Positions 32,249 to 40,303 of a stretch of 64,000 nucleotides of DNA are shown one piece after another. The stretch is from Wansuia hejianensis (GTDB lineage Bacteria; Bacillota; Clostridia; Lachnospirales; Lachnospiraceae): NCBI RefSeq assembly GCF_014337215.1, contig NZ_CP060635.1, forward strand, positions 571,501 through 635,500, given 5' to 3'. The notes beneath the pieces were generated by a model, which was not told where the DNA came from, did not search any database, and saw only the letters and a list, made by a program, of their open reading frames with translations. The stretch's first letter is position 1. Every line of letters starts with the position of its first letter. Made by a program: the position numbers and the translations under genes.

Positions 32249-33056
32249 AGTAATATTTTTAGATATTGACGGGACGATGACCAATTTTAAGGGGGAATTC
32301 CCCAGATCGGCGGAGATCGCGCTCGAACGGGCAAGAAAGAACGGACACCTGCTGGTACCATGTACGGGAAGGACGAATTCCCAGATATTCCCATGGATGC
32401 TGAAGGGTACGTTTGCAGGCCTGATCTCAGGGGCGGGGGCCTATGTGAGGGCAGGAGAACAGGTGGTTTTTCACCATTTTCTCGAACCTGGCCGTCTGAC
32501 ACAGGCTGTAGAGTATTTTGAGACAAAGAGAACGCCCTATTACCTGCAGGCGGTGCAGGCCATCTATACATCCAGGTGGGTGATTGATGAGCGGAACAGG
32601 ATATTTGCCGGAGATGTTATGGCGGAGGCCGAAAGGGACAGAATGTTCGGCAAAGTCTGTGAAGATATGAATCCCGGTATGCGGACGGATGTGGAAAAGC
32701 TGGTCTATTATCAGTCTGAAGAGACAGTGGAGCAGGTAAAAAAAGCTCTGGGCCCTTATTTTTGCGTGACAGCGTCCAGCTTCGAACTGACGAACCAGTC
32801 GGATGGGGAAGTTACCTGTGCGGGCATTAACAAGGCGGAAGGGATGAGACGGTATCTGGAGTATTCCGGTATCAGCCGGGAGGATACGCTGGCTATCGGG
32901 GACGGTCCAAATGATCTGGAAATGCTTCAATATGCTGCGACGGGAGTAGCTATGGGAAATGCGGCGGATTCCCTGAAAGCCGCTGCCGATCTGGTGACAG
33001 GCTGCGTAGATGAAGATGGGCTGTATCAAGCGTTTGAACGGCTGGGGCTGATCTGA
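32238..33056 (+). CDS. Cof-type HAD-superfamily hydrolase
   Basis: A 272-residue sugar-phosphate or nucleotide phosphatase of the Cof/YbiV type. Motif I is FLDIDGTMTN (about 7-16) with both nucleophile Asp residues. Motif II lies in LVPCTGRTNSQ, and motif IV in AIGDGPNDLEML (about 216-227). A large C2-type cap lies between. AAAGGAG precedes the ATG. It overlaps the MATE gene by 11 bases, and its stop shares a base with the next start (TGATG). The substrate is unknown. Confidence 0.92.
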   Translation: MRNKVIFLDIDGTMTNFKGEFPRSAEIALERARKNGHLLVPCTGRTNSQIFPWMLKGTFAGLISGAGAYVRAGEQVVFHHFLEPGRLTQAVEYFETKRTPYYLQAVQAIYTSRWVIDERNRIFAGDVMAEAERDRMFGKVCEDMNPGMRTDVEKLVYYQSEETVEQVKKALGPYFCVTASSFELTNQSDGEVTCAGINKAEGMRRYLEYSGISREDTLAIGDGPNDLEMLQYAATGVAMGNAADSLKAAADLVTGCVDEDGLYQAFERLGLI

Positions 33057-33847
33057 TGGAAGGCGGAAATTATATGAAGGGTAAGGGGAGTTTGACAGTT
33101 CTGAATTTTTCCGGCATCTATGAAAGAGAACCCTGGATGTGCAGCCGGAAAGACTGCTGGATTTCATTTACTGCTCTGGAAGGGACGGACGGTTATTGTA
33201 CAGAAGAGGCGGCATCAGAAATACGCCGAGTGCTGTCTGATTATACGGGAGGAGGGATACATTTCCTTGACTCAGGCAATTACCATTATGTGACAAAGTT
33301 TTGGCTGGAAAAAATCCGGAGCCCCTTTGACCTGGCTGTGTTTGACAGGCACAGCGACCTGCAGCCGCCGGGGCTGCTTCCCCTGACGTCCTGCGGCGGC
33401 TGGCTGCTGGAGGTTCTGGAGGAGCAGAAATATTTACAGGATGTGTGGCTGATCGGCCCGCCGGAGGAGGTATATCAGAAGATACCGGAAGCGTATCGTG
33501 ACCGGGTGAAAATTATCGGTGAACAGGAAGCGGTCCTTGGACAGGGGATGGAGCGGCTTTTGCCTCCGGAAAACAGGCGTCCGGTTTATTTGTCCATTGA
33601 TAAAGATGTACTGAGAGAGGAAGATGCGCCGACGAACTGGGATCAAGGGAATATGACACTGGAGACTCTTATCAGATGGTTAAGACATATTGGAAGCACC
33701 GTGCCGGTGATTGGGGCAGATATCTGCGGGGAATCCGCAGAAAACGGCTCTTTTCCTGAGCTGGCAGAGACCTGCAGGAAGAATGACAAAGTAAACCAAA
33801 TACTGGCAGACTGTCTGGATAAAATAATTTTTTGTGTAACAGCATGA
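33056..33847 (+). CDS. Arginase-family (ureohydrolase-fold) protein of unknown substrate
   Basis: A 263-residue protein with the metal-binding pattern of the arginase/agmatinase/formiminoglutamase family. GNYHYVT (about 82-88) supplies the first His, VFDRHSDLQPPG (about 105-116) the DxHxD ligands, and LSIDKDVL (about 179-186) the SxDxD ligands. The usual GGDHS and DAHxD forms are altered, and the substrate loop (APTNWDQG) differs from arginase. It could hydrolyse a guanidino compound using Mn2+, but the substrate is open. Its last codons and stop lie inside a dispersed repeat (33831-33911). Confidence 0.8.
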   Translation: MEGGNYMKGKGSLTVLNFSGIYEREPWMCSRKDCWISFTALEGTDGYCTEEAASEIRRVLSDYTGGGIHFLDSGNYHYVTKFWLEKIRSPFDLAVFDRHSDLQPPGLLPLTSCGGWLLEVLEEQKYLQDVWLIGPPEEVYQKIPEAYRDRVKIIGEQEAVLGQGMERLLPPENRRPVYLSIDKDVLREEDAPTNWDQGNMTLETLIRWLRHIGSTVPVIGADICGESAENGSFPELAETCRKNDKVNQILADCLDKIIFCVTA

Positions 33848-33911
33848 GCTGTTCCCCCGCCCGTCAGGGCATGTGTTACGGGGTGCCCTGTGGGTATACT
33901 TTGTGTAACAG
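33831..33911 (+). repeat. Dispersed repeat family 2, copy A
   Basis: TTTGTGTAACAG occurs at 33831-33842 and again at 33900-33911. Between them lie an AACAGC/GCTGTT hairpin (33838-33853), CCCGTCAGGGCATG and GTATACT. The same order of blocks recurs at 36906-36970. The repeat begins within the 3' end of the arginase-fold gene. Confidence 0.75.
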
Positions 33912-34020
33912 TATATGTGCACTGGTGCAGAGACTGATACAGTGGTAAAATAGGATCAGGAAGTACCGTCTGCATGCAGGCGTGAAGGAATAGAATAGCA
34001 ATGAGAAAGGATGAATCATT

Positions 34021-34569
34021 ATGGCATTTGAAAAGGAGAATTTGGTCCAGGATGCGATCAAACTGGGATTTTCCCATGCAGGTCTGGCCAGGATTGAGAC
34101 GTTGAAACCAATGATTGAGGTGCGTGATATGTGCGCGGTGGATAAATGCCACGCCTATGACCGTACATGGACATGTCCTCCGGGCTGCGGAACCATTGAA
34201 GAATGTGCGGAACGGATGAAAAAGTACGACTGGGGAATTCTGGTTCAGACCACGGCAGAGCTGGAAGACAGCATGGATTATGAGGGAATGATGGAGGGCC
34301 AGGAGCGGCAGAAGGAGAACAGCATTGCATTTTTAAAGGAGCTGAGAGAGATTTATGCAGACGTTCTGCCTCTCTGCAGCGCGGGCTGTGACCTCTGCAA
34401 GGAATGCACTTATCCGGAGAAACCCTGCCGTTTTCCGGATAAAGCGCTTTCGGCTATGGAGGGCTATGGACTACTGGTCAGCCAGGTCTGCCAGGATAAC
34501 GATCTGAAGTATTACTATGGACCAAATACAGTTACATATACAGCGTTGTTTCTGATTAAAGAATCCTGA
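34021..34569 (+). CDS. DUF2284-family metal-binding protein
   Basis: A 182-residue cytoplasmic protein of the DUF2284 group, predicted to bind metal. Cysteines are arranged as DKCHAYDRTWTCPPGCGTIE (about residues 41-60) and CSAGCDLCKECTYPEKPCRF (about 119-138), the latter resembling a ferredoxin-like cluster site. The C-terminal region YYYGPNTVTYTALFLI is conserved in the family. The ATG at 34021 follows AGAAAGGATG. It stands alone. The biochemical role of the family is unknown. Confidence 0.85.
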   Translation: MAFEKENLVQDAIKLGFSHAGLARIETLKPMIEVRDMCAVDKCHAYDRTWTCPPGCGTIEECAERMKKYDWGILVQTTAELEDSMDYEGMMEGQERQKENSIAFLKELREIYADVLPLCSAGCDLCKECTYPEKPCRFPDKALSAMEGYGLLVSQVCQDNDLKYYYGPNTVTYTALFLIKES

Positions 34570-34672
34570 GCAGCATGATCTCTGGTGTTTAGACTGGCTG
34601 GGACAGGAAATGCTGCTTGCAGTTGTATTTCAGAAAGATTGGCGCATGAGAAAGGACAAGTGAGGGAAGTAT

Positions 34673-35542
34673 ATGGAGAACGACAAGAAGAAGCCGAGGC
34701 CGCTCCGGAAAAAAGAGCTGCGGGAGAATATCAAGAAGAATAAGAAGCTTTTTATCCTGTATATGGTGCTCAGAGGACTGGTTATCCTGGTGATGGTAGC
34801 CCAGTTTCTGAATAAGAACTATGAGAATGTGTTTCTATGCCTTTTGACTTTACTGCTGTTTTGCATACCTTCGGTTGTGGAGCTGCGGCTGTCCATAGAT
34901 ATTCCGGATGTCCTGGAAGCAATTATATATATGTTCATTTTTGCAGCAGAAATCTTGGGAGAGATTAATAAATATTATCTGATTTTTCCCCAATGGGATA
35001 CAATTCTGCACACACTGAACGGGTTCCTGGCGGCAGCCATCGGCTTTTCGCTGGTGAATCTGCTGAATAAGAGTCAGAGGTTCACCTTTCAGCTATCTCC
35101 GGTCTTCCTGGCAGTGGTGGCGTTTTGTTTCTCCATGACGATCGGTGTCGTATGGGAATTTTTCGAGTATTTTATGGATATGAATTTTGGGCTGGATATG
35201 CAGAAAGATACAGTAGTGCATGCGATCAGCTCTGTAATGCTGAATCCCACAGGTGCGAACCGGCCTGAGGCGATACGCGGGATCACTAGCGTGGTGGTCA
35301 ACGGACAAGAGCTGGGGTTGGGTGGATATCTGGATATCGGGCTGATCGATACGATGAACGATCTGCTGGTGAATTTCGTCGGCGCGTTTACGTTTTCAGT
35401 GATCGGATATTTTTCCCTGAAGCATAAGGGGAAGAAAAACCGGCTCGTGGAGAATCTGGTGCCCACCTGGAAGGATGAGGAAAATGTTCCGGAAAACGAC
35501 GGTAAGGCCCAGGAGCCTCCGGATGGATATTCCGGAGTTTAA
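34673..35542 (+). CDS. Integral membrane protein (DUF2238/YjdF-like)
   Basis: A 289-residue protein with a basic N-terminus (KKKPRPLRKKELRENIKKNK) and six to seven predicted helices. The segment WDTILHTLNGFLAAAIGFSL and later IGVVWEFFEYFMDM resemble the HxxxGF and WEFxE motifs of the DUF2238 group. The acidic C-terminal tail is cytoplasmic. The function is unknown. A bidirectional terminator separates it from the convergent MFS gene. Confidence 0.7.
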   Translation: MENDKKKPRPLRKKELRENIKKNKKLFILYMVLRGLVILVMVAQFLNKNYENVFLCLLTLLLFCIPSVVELRLSIDIPDVLEAIIYMFIFAAEILGEINKYYLIFPQWDTILHTLNGFLAAAIGFSLVNLLNKSQRFTFQLSPVFLAVVAFCFSMTIGVVWEFFEYFMDMNFGLDMQKDTVVHAISSVMLNPTGANRPEAIRGITSVVVNGQELGLGGYLDIGLIDTMNDLLVNFVGAFTFSVIGYFSLKHKGKKNRLVENLVPTWKDEENVPENDGKAQEPPDGYSGV

Positions 35543-35580
35543 TAGAAAAGCAGCAGAGTGTATAGCCTGCTGCTTTTCTA
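35543..35580. terminator. Bidirectional terminator between convergent genes
   Basis: TAGAAAAGCAGCAG at 35543-35556 and its exact complement at 35567-35580 form a 14-base stem. The terminal A and T runs serve both the upstream membrane protein gene and the convergent MFS gene. It starts within the stop region of the former. Confidence 0.9.
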
Positions 35581-35596
35581 ATTGGTAACAGTGGAT

Positions 35597-36784
35597 TCAG
35601 CGGCTCTTTGCCTTCAGATTTCTGCAGATCAGAAGTCCGGCCAGCAGAAGAAACGGAAAGATGATGGCCGCCAGAATCCCAAGCCTGAGGTTGTCGCCGG
35701 CCATTCCCGATACCATGCCGGCCAGTGTGGGTCCGCCGGAACATCCGGCGTCGCCGGCCAGGGCCAGCAGAGCGAACATGGCGGTACCGCCGCCCCTGAT
35801 CGAAGCCGCCGCTTTGCTGAAAGTACCCGGCCACAAAATGCCCACCGACAGGCCGCACAGTGCGCAGCCCGCCAGCGCCAGGGCCGGCATTGGCACCAGG
35901 GATATGCACAGATAGGAGACGATACATAAAATTGCGCTAAATGACATGAAACGGTCGAGATTTATCCTGTCCCCGCGTTTGCCATAATAAACTCTTGAAA
36001 GGCCCATGAGTACGGCAAAGGCCATGGGACCGGCCAGATCTCCCAGGGTTTTACTCATTCCGAGCCCGCTTTCGGCAAAAGTGGATGCCCATTGGCTGAC
36101 GGCTTGTTCACTCGCACCTGCACATAGCATCATCAGCATCAGAACCCAGAAAATTTTCTTAGAGAACAGCTGTTTTATGGTCAGGCCCTGTTCACCCTCG
36201 TCAATCAGTGTGCCGATCGGCGCCCGGGCGAATACGAAAGCATTAACGACCGGAAGGATGGCCCACAGCAGCGCGAGCACTTTCCAGCGGGATATTCCAA
36301 ATATCTGAAAAAATACAGTAGAGACCAGAACAACTCCCACCAAGCCCCAGCAATAAAAAGAGTGCAGCAGGCTCATGGCCTTCTCTTTATTATCCGTGGG
36401 ACAGGATTCCATGATCGGACTTACCAGAACTTCAGACAGGCCTCCGCCAACAGCATAGATGACAGTCGCTGCCAGAAGCCCGGCAAATGCGTCAGGACAT
36501 AAATCGGGCAGTATGGTGAGAGCGATGAGCCCCGCTGCCGAACAGATATGGGAAAAAACGATGGAGGCACGGTATCCGATCCTGTCAAGCAATCCGGCAG
36601 ACAGGAGGTCGACGGCCAGCTGGATGCCAAAATTGATGGTAATGAGCATAGTTATTTTAGACAGAGGGATTCCATAGCTGCTGTGGAAGGTAAGAAACAG
36701 CAGCGGAGCGAAATTATTCACGATAGCCTGCACGATATAGCCGGTAAAGCAGGCGATGATTGTTTTTTTATATCCGTTGTTCAT
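35597..36784 (-). CDS. Major facilitator superfamily transporter
   Basis: A 395-residue, 12-helix MFS permease. An early helix contains NFAPLLFLTFHSSYGIPLSK, and the loop after helix 2 reads DLLSAGLLDRIGYRAS, the position of the MFS A-motif. The second half repeats the pattern with SRVYYGKRGDRINLDRF. It resembles fucose/sugar-type or uncharacterised Lachnospiraceae MFS carriers, but no substrate can be named. The ATG on the minus strand follows AAAGGAG. Monocistronic. Confidence 0.88.
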   Translation of the reverse strand: MNNGYKKTIIACFTGYIVQAIVNNFAPLLFLTFHSSYGIPLSKITMLITINFGIQLAVDLLSAGLLDRIGYRASIVFSHICSAAGLIALTILPDLCPDAFAGLLAATVIYAVGGGLSEVLVSPIMESCPTDNKEKAMSLLHSFYCWGLVGVVLVSTVFFQIFGISRWKVLALLWAILPVVNAFVFARAPIGTLIDEGEQGLTIKQLFSKKIFWVLMLMMLCAGASEQAVSQWASTFAESGLGMSKTLGDLAGPMAFAVLMGLSRVYYGKRGDRINLDRFMSFSAILCIVSYLCISLVPMPALALAGCALCGLSVGILWPGTFSKAAASIRGGGTAMFALLALAGDAGCSGGPTLAGMVSGMAGDNLRLGILAAIIFPFLLLAGLLICRNLKAKSR

Positions 36785-36905
36785 AAATATCTCCTTTAAG
36801 GCTGGGAAAATATGTCTTTGCGATTATACCATAAAAGATGGCAGGTTGTCTGCATTTTATTTTGTATGAAAAAGACATTGTAAGCATTCACAGTCTAATT
36901 ATGCA

Positions 36906-37030
36906 TTGTGTAACAGCGTAGGCTGTTTCCACGTCCCGTCAGGGGCATGAGTTGCGGTATACTCTGGAGTATGGTTTTTGTCGAGGTGGGGGGTGGATAC
37001 GCGGACGAAAAGCAGCGGGAGACCTCCGCG
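36906..37030 (+). repeat. Dispersed repeat family 2, copy B, joined to a block shared with 61901-61950
   Basis: 36906-36970 repeats the block order of copy A: TTGTGTAACAGC, GCTGTT (hairpin 36912-36927), CCCGTCAGGGGCATG, GTATACT. From 36982 to 37030 a second block containing GGGTGGATAC, CGGACGAAAA and CAGCGGG is clearly related, in opposite orientation, to 61901-61950. Several open frames cross this segment on both strands; none has a ribosome site or recognisable product. The rest of 36785-37240 holds nothing identifiable. Confidence 0.65.
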
Positions 37031-37244
37031 CTGGTTATATATCTCACTGTTTGGAAGCGGGGACAACCTTCCTCCCGTCCATCGGAAAGGCGGGCAAGGG
37101 CGCACTGCTGTCCGCAGTTATGCTGGAGCCGGAAATGATACACATGGCAGAAGACGGTATGGGGAAGCAGGTGAAGAAAAATAGGAAATATTGTATGAAA
37201 ATCTTGCCGGATTTGTAAAGGTATGTTACAATGAACTCAAATTA

Positions 37245-37340
37245 AAGACCGCGGGGAGCTTGTGTGCAGGCTGAGAGGAAGTAATCAACTTCGACCCTTA
37301 TACCTGATTTGGATAATGCCAACGTAGGGAATGTGCAGAA
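37245..37340 (+). promoter_or_regulatory. TPP riboswitch (THI element)
   Basis: The conserved aptamer blocks are all present in order: GCGGGGAGC, GGCTGAGAGG, CGACCCTTATACCTGAT, TGGATAATGCCA and ACGTAGGGAA. This RNA binds thiamin pyrophosphate. It lies upstream of thiC-thiE-thiD and is followed by an intrinsic terminator, so control is most likely by transcription termination when TPP is high. Confidence 0.97.
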
Positions 37341-37348
37341 GGAACAAC

Positions 37349-37393
37349 AGCCGTTTTCATTTTGAATTATTCAGAATGAGGACGGCTTTTTAT
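37349..37393 (+). terminator. Expression-platform terminator of the TPP riboswitch
   Basis: AGCCGT...ACGGCT with an extended stem (13 pairs including two G-T) and a TTTTTATTTT tail follows the aptamer directly. It would form in TPP-bound RNA. Confidence 0.88.
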
Positions 37394-37445
37394 TTTACAG
37401 AAAATAGAACTTCTTATAAAGTAAAAAGTCTTTAACAGGATGCAC

Positions 37446-37553
37446 ATGACAGGCAAAGAAAAGCTGCAGCACTTCGGCGGAGAGGTGAACCGGCGCAGCG
37501 TCAGGAAGAAATTGCGGCCGCCGTACAGGCAGAAAGGATACAATTATGAATGA
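37446..37553 (+). CDS. Possible 35-residue upstream reading frame in the thiC leader
   Basis: An ATG frame of 35 codons, rich in Arg and Lys, runs from the leader into the thiC start and ends four codons... specifically at a TGA spanning 37551-37553, overlapping the thiC ATG. Its ribosome site (AGGATG) is weak. It also contains a 17-base match to the repeat family 1 core (GCACTTCGGCGGAGAGG), so it may be a repeat remnant rather than a gene. Confidence 0.25.
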   Translation: MTGKEKLQHFGGEVNRRSVRKKLRPPYRQKGYNYE

Positions 37554-38853
37554 GCATTATACGACACAGATGGATGCCGCCAGGCAGGGAATTATCACAC
37601 CACAGATGGAGACTGTCGCCAGGAAAGAGCACAGGCCGCCGGAGGAAATCCGCTCGCTGGTGGCGGAGGGAAAGGTCGCGATCTGCGCTAACAAAAGGCA
37701 TGTCTGCCTGGACCCTAACGGTGTGGGCTCTATGCTGAGGACAAAGATCAACGTCAATCTGGGAGTTTCCCGTGACTGCAAGGATTATGATGTGGAGATG
37801 AAGAAAGTGATGGCAGCGGTGGGTATGGGTGCGGAAGCGATCATGGATCTATCCTCTCATGGCGATACAACGGCGTTCCGCAGAAAGCTCACGGCAGAAT
37901 GCCCGGCCATGATCGGGACTGTTCCGGTCTATGATTCTGTAATCCATTATCAGAGAGATCTGGCGACGCTTTCGGCGAAGGATTTTATAGATGTGATTCG
38001 TCTTCACGCGGAGGACGGCGTAGATTTTGTCACGCTTCACTGCGGGATCACACGGAAAACCATCGAACAGATCCGTAAGCATAAGAGAAAGATGAATATA
38101 GTGTCCAGAGGAGGCTCCCTGGTATTTGCATGGATGTGTATGACAGGCGGGGAAAATCCGTTTTATGAATACTATGATGAAATCCTGGAGATCTGCCGGG
38201 AATATGATGTGACGATTTCCCTGGGGGATGCCTGCCGTCCTGGATGTCTGGCGGATGCAGGGGATGTCTGCCAGATAGAAGAACTGGTACGCTTGGGCGA
38301 GCTGACGAAAAGGGCATGGGAAAAGGATGTCCAGGTCATGGTGGAGGGACCGGGCCACATGGCTCTCGACCAGATCGATGCGAACATGAAGATACAGCAG
38401 AGTATCTGCATGGGAGCGCCCTTCTATGTGCTGGGGCCGCTGGTGACAGATATCGCGCCCGGCTATGACCACATCACCTCAGCGATTGGCGGAGCTATGG
38501 CTGCCGCGGCAGGGGCCGCTTTCCTGTGTTATGTAACTCCGGCGGAGCATCTGGCGCTGCCAAATGTGGAGGATGTAAAACAGGGTATCATTGCCAGCAA
38601 AATTGCGGCCCATGCGGCCGATATCGCCAAGCATATACCTCATGCGAGGGATATTGATGACCGGATGGCGGACGCCCGGCAGAGGCTGGACTGGGAAGGC
38701 CAGTGGGAATGTGCCATTGATCCTGAGACGGCGAAAGCTATCCGTGATGACAGAAGCCCGGAACATGAGGATACCTGCTCCATGTGCGGAAAGTTCTGTG
38801 CGGTCCGCAGCATGAATAAAGCACTGTCCGGGGAGTACATAGACATTTTATGA
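37546..38853 (+). CDS. thiC: Phosphomethylpyrimidine synthase ThiC
   Basis: A radical SAM enzyme that converts aminoimidazole ribotide to HMP phosphate, the pyrimidine half of thiamin. At 435 residues it is the short form lacking the N-terminal extension of proteobacterial ThiC. Recognisable are MDLSSHGD, HCGITRKTIEQ, SRGGSLVFAWM, EGPGHMALDQI and a C-terminal cluster motif CSMCGKFC. The latter has C-x2-C-x3-C spacing rather than the C-x2-C-x4-C of E. coli. AAAGGATAC precedes the ATG. It heads the riboswitch-controlled operon and overlaps thiE by four bases. Confidence 0.97.
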   Translation: MNEHYTTQMDAARQGIITPQMETVARKEHRPPEEIRSLVAEGKVAICANKRHVCLDPNGVGSMLRTKINVNLGVSRDCKDYDVEMKKVMAAVGMGAEAIMDLSSHGDTTAFRRKLTAECPAMIGTVPVYDSVIHYQRDLATLSAKDFIDVIRLHAEDGVDFVTLHCGITRKTIEQIRKHKRKMNIVSRGGSLVFAWMCMTGGENPFYEYYDEILEICREYDVTISLGDACRPGCLADAGDVCQIEELVRLGELTKRAWEKDVQVMVEGPGHMALDQIDANMKIQQSICMGAPFYVLGPLVTDIAPGYDHITSAIGGAMAAAAGAAFLCYVTPAEHLALPNVEDVKQGIIASKIAAHAADIAKHIPHARDIDDRMADARQRLDWEGQWECAIDPETAKAIRDDRSPEHEDTCSMCGKFCAVRSMNKALSGEYIDIL

Positions 38854-39512
38854 TGAGCGGGAATGAAATCAGAGAAAATCTTCGGGCATCTCTGCGGCTG
38901 TATGGTGTGACTGACAGAAGCTGGCTGCGGGGCGAGACCCTCGTGCAGCAGGTGGAGAAAGCCCTTCAGGGCGGGGTTACCTTCCTGCAGCTCAGGGAAA
39001 AGCAGCTGCAGGAAGAGGAATTTTTAGAAGAAGCGTTGAAAATAAGAGAGTTATGCAGCAGGTACCATGTGCCCTTTGTCATCGATGACAATGTGAAGGT
39101 CGCCCTGAGATCAGGAGCCGATGGAGTTCATCTGGGTCAGGCGGACATGGGAATTCAGGAAGCGCGCCGGATCCTGGGAGAGGATAAAATCATCGGCCTG
39201 TCGGCCAGGACAGTCGGACAGGCGGTGCAGGCTGAAAAGGATGGCGCGGACTACCTGGGGGCAGGAGCAGTCTTCGGAACTTCCACGAAATCCGACGCCA
39301 TAACTTTGCCAAAAGGGATCCTGAAGGAGATCTGCCGGTCAGTCAGCATTCCGGTGGTGGCCATCGGCGGAATCAACAGCAGCAATCTTCTGGAGCTGAG
39401 AGGAACAGGGATTTCCGGAGCAGCGGTGGTATCGGCTATTTTTGCGGCGGAGGACATAGCGGCCGCGGCCAGAAGGCTGAATGTATTGGCGGGGCAGGTG
39501 ACAGGGCTATGA
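38850..39512 (+). CDS. thiE: Thiamin-phosphate synthase
   Basis: A 220-residue TIM-barrel enzyme that joins HMP-PP to thiazole phosphate to give thiamin phosphate. Typical motifs are VTFLQLREKQ (about 42-51), PFVIDDNVKVAL, GADGVHLGQADM (about 89-100), GAVFGTSTKSDA and AIGGINSSN. It overlaps thiC and thiD by four bases each, showing a tightly coupled operon. Thiazole synthesis genes (thiG/thiH/thiS/thiF) and thiM are not in this window. Confidence 0.96.
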   Translation: MMSGNEIRENLRASLRLYGVTDRSWLRGETLVQQVEKALQGGVTFLQLREKQLQEEEFLEEALKIRELCSRYHVPFVIDDNVKVALRSGADGVHLGQADMGIQEARRILGEDKIIGLSARTVGQAVQAEKDGADYLGAGAVFGTSTKSDAITLPKGILKEICRSVSIPVVAIGGINSSNLLELRGTGISGAAVVSAIFAAEDIAAAARRLNVLAGQVTGL

Positions 39513-40303
39513 AGACAGTTTTGACAATCGCAGGCTCAGATTCCTGCGGCGGAGCGGGAATACAGGCAGATCTGAAAACGATTGCGGCCCACGGCCTCTA
39601 TGGGATGAGTGTTATAACGGCTGTGACCGCCCAGAATACTATAAGAGTTTCAGGAATCCATGTGATTCCGCCGGAATTCGTGGAAAAACAGATGGACGCA
39701 GTATTTCAGGATATTTTTCCTGACGCCGTAAAGATAGGGATGCTGTCAGACAGTGAAATGATTCGTGCCGTAGCCGGGCGCCTGAAGGCATACCACCCGA
39801 AATGGGTGGTGCTGGACCCGGTAATGGTGTCCACAAGCGGAAACCGACTGATGGATCAGGAGGCCTGTGAGTGCCTGATAAAAGAATTGTTTCCTCTGGC
39901 GGATCTGATCACGCCGAATCTTGCGGAAGGAGAAGTGCTGAGTGGCCTGCAGATCACCGGACGGGAGACCATGATCCTGGCGGCAGAGAAAATATCCGGG
40001 CTGTCAGGCGGAGGCGTTTTGCTGAAGGGCGGCCATCTGTCAGATTCGGCAGATGACCTGCTGGTGCGGCCGGGAGAAGAGAGACGCTGGTATCCGGGGG
40101 AGCGGATTGAGAACCCCAATACTCATGGCACCGGCTGCACCCTTTCATCAGCGGTTGCCTGCGGCCTGGCAGAAGGGCGTTCCCTTCCGGAAAGTGTGGC
40201 GATGGCAAAAGAATATGTACAGTGCGCCATCGCCGCGGGGCTGGATCTGGGCAGAGGCAGCGGGCCGCTGGACCACATGTGGCGGTCAGAGCAGATCATC
40301 TGA
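39509..40303 (+). CDS. thiD: Hydroxymethylpyrimidine / phosphomethylpyrimidine kinase
   Basis: A 264-residue ribokinase-fold kinase that phosphorylates HMP and HMP-P to HMP-PP for ThiE. It opens with TIAGSDSCGGAGIQADLKTI, has VLDPVMVSTSGN (about 91-102), LITPNLAEGEVLSG and the catalytic-base region THGTGCTLSSA (about 206-216). It is the last gene of the thiC-thiE-thiD operon. Its final 18 bases overlap the convergent DUF4317 gene and no terminator is visible between them. Confidence 0.96.
   Translation: MKTVLTIAGSDSCGGAGIQADLKTIAAHGLYGMSVITAVTAQNTIRVSGIHVIPPEFVEKQMDAVFQDIFPDAVKIGMLSDSEMIRAVAGRLKAYHPKWVVLDPVMVSTSGNRLMDQEACECLIKELFPLADLITPNLAEGEVLSGLQITGRETMILAAEKISGLSGGGVLLKGGHLSDSADDLLVRPGEERRWYPGERIENPNTHGTGCTLSSAVACGLAEGRSLPESVAMAKEYVQCAIAAGLDLGRGSGPLDHMWRSEQII

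Noticed and set aside
36952..37218. Plus-strand frame of 88 codons upstream of the TPP riboswitch
   Set aside because: It crosses repeat family 2 and the block shared with 61901-61950; the overlapping open frames on both strands follow from the repeat, not from a gene.
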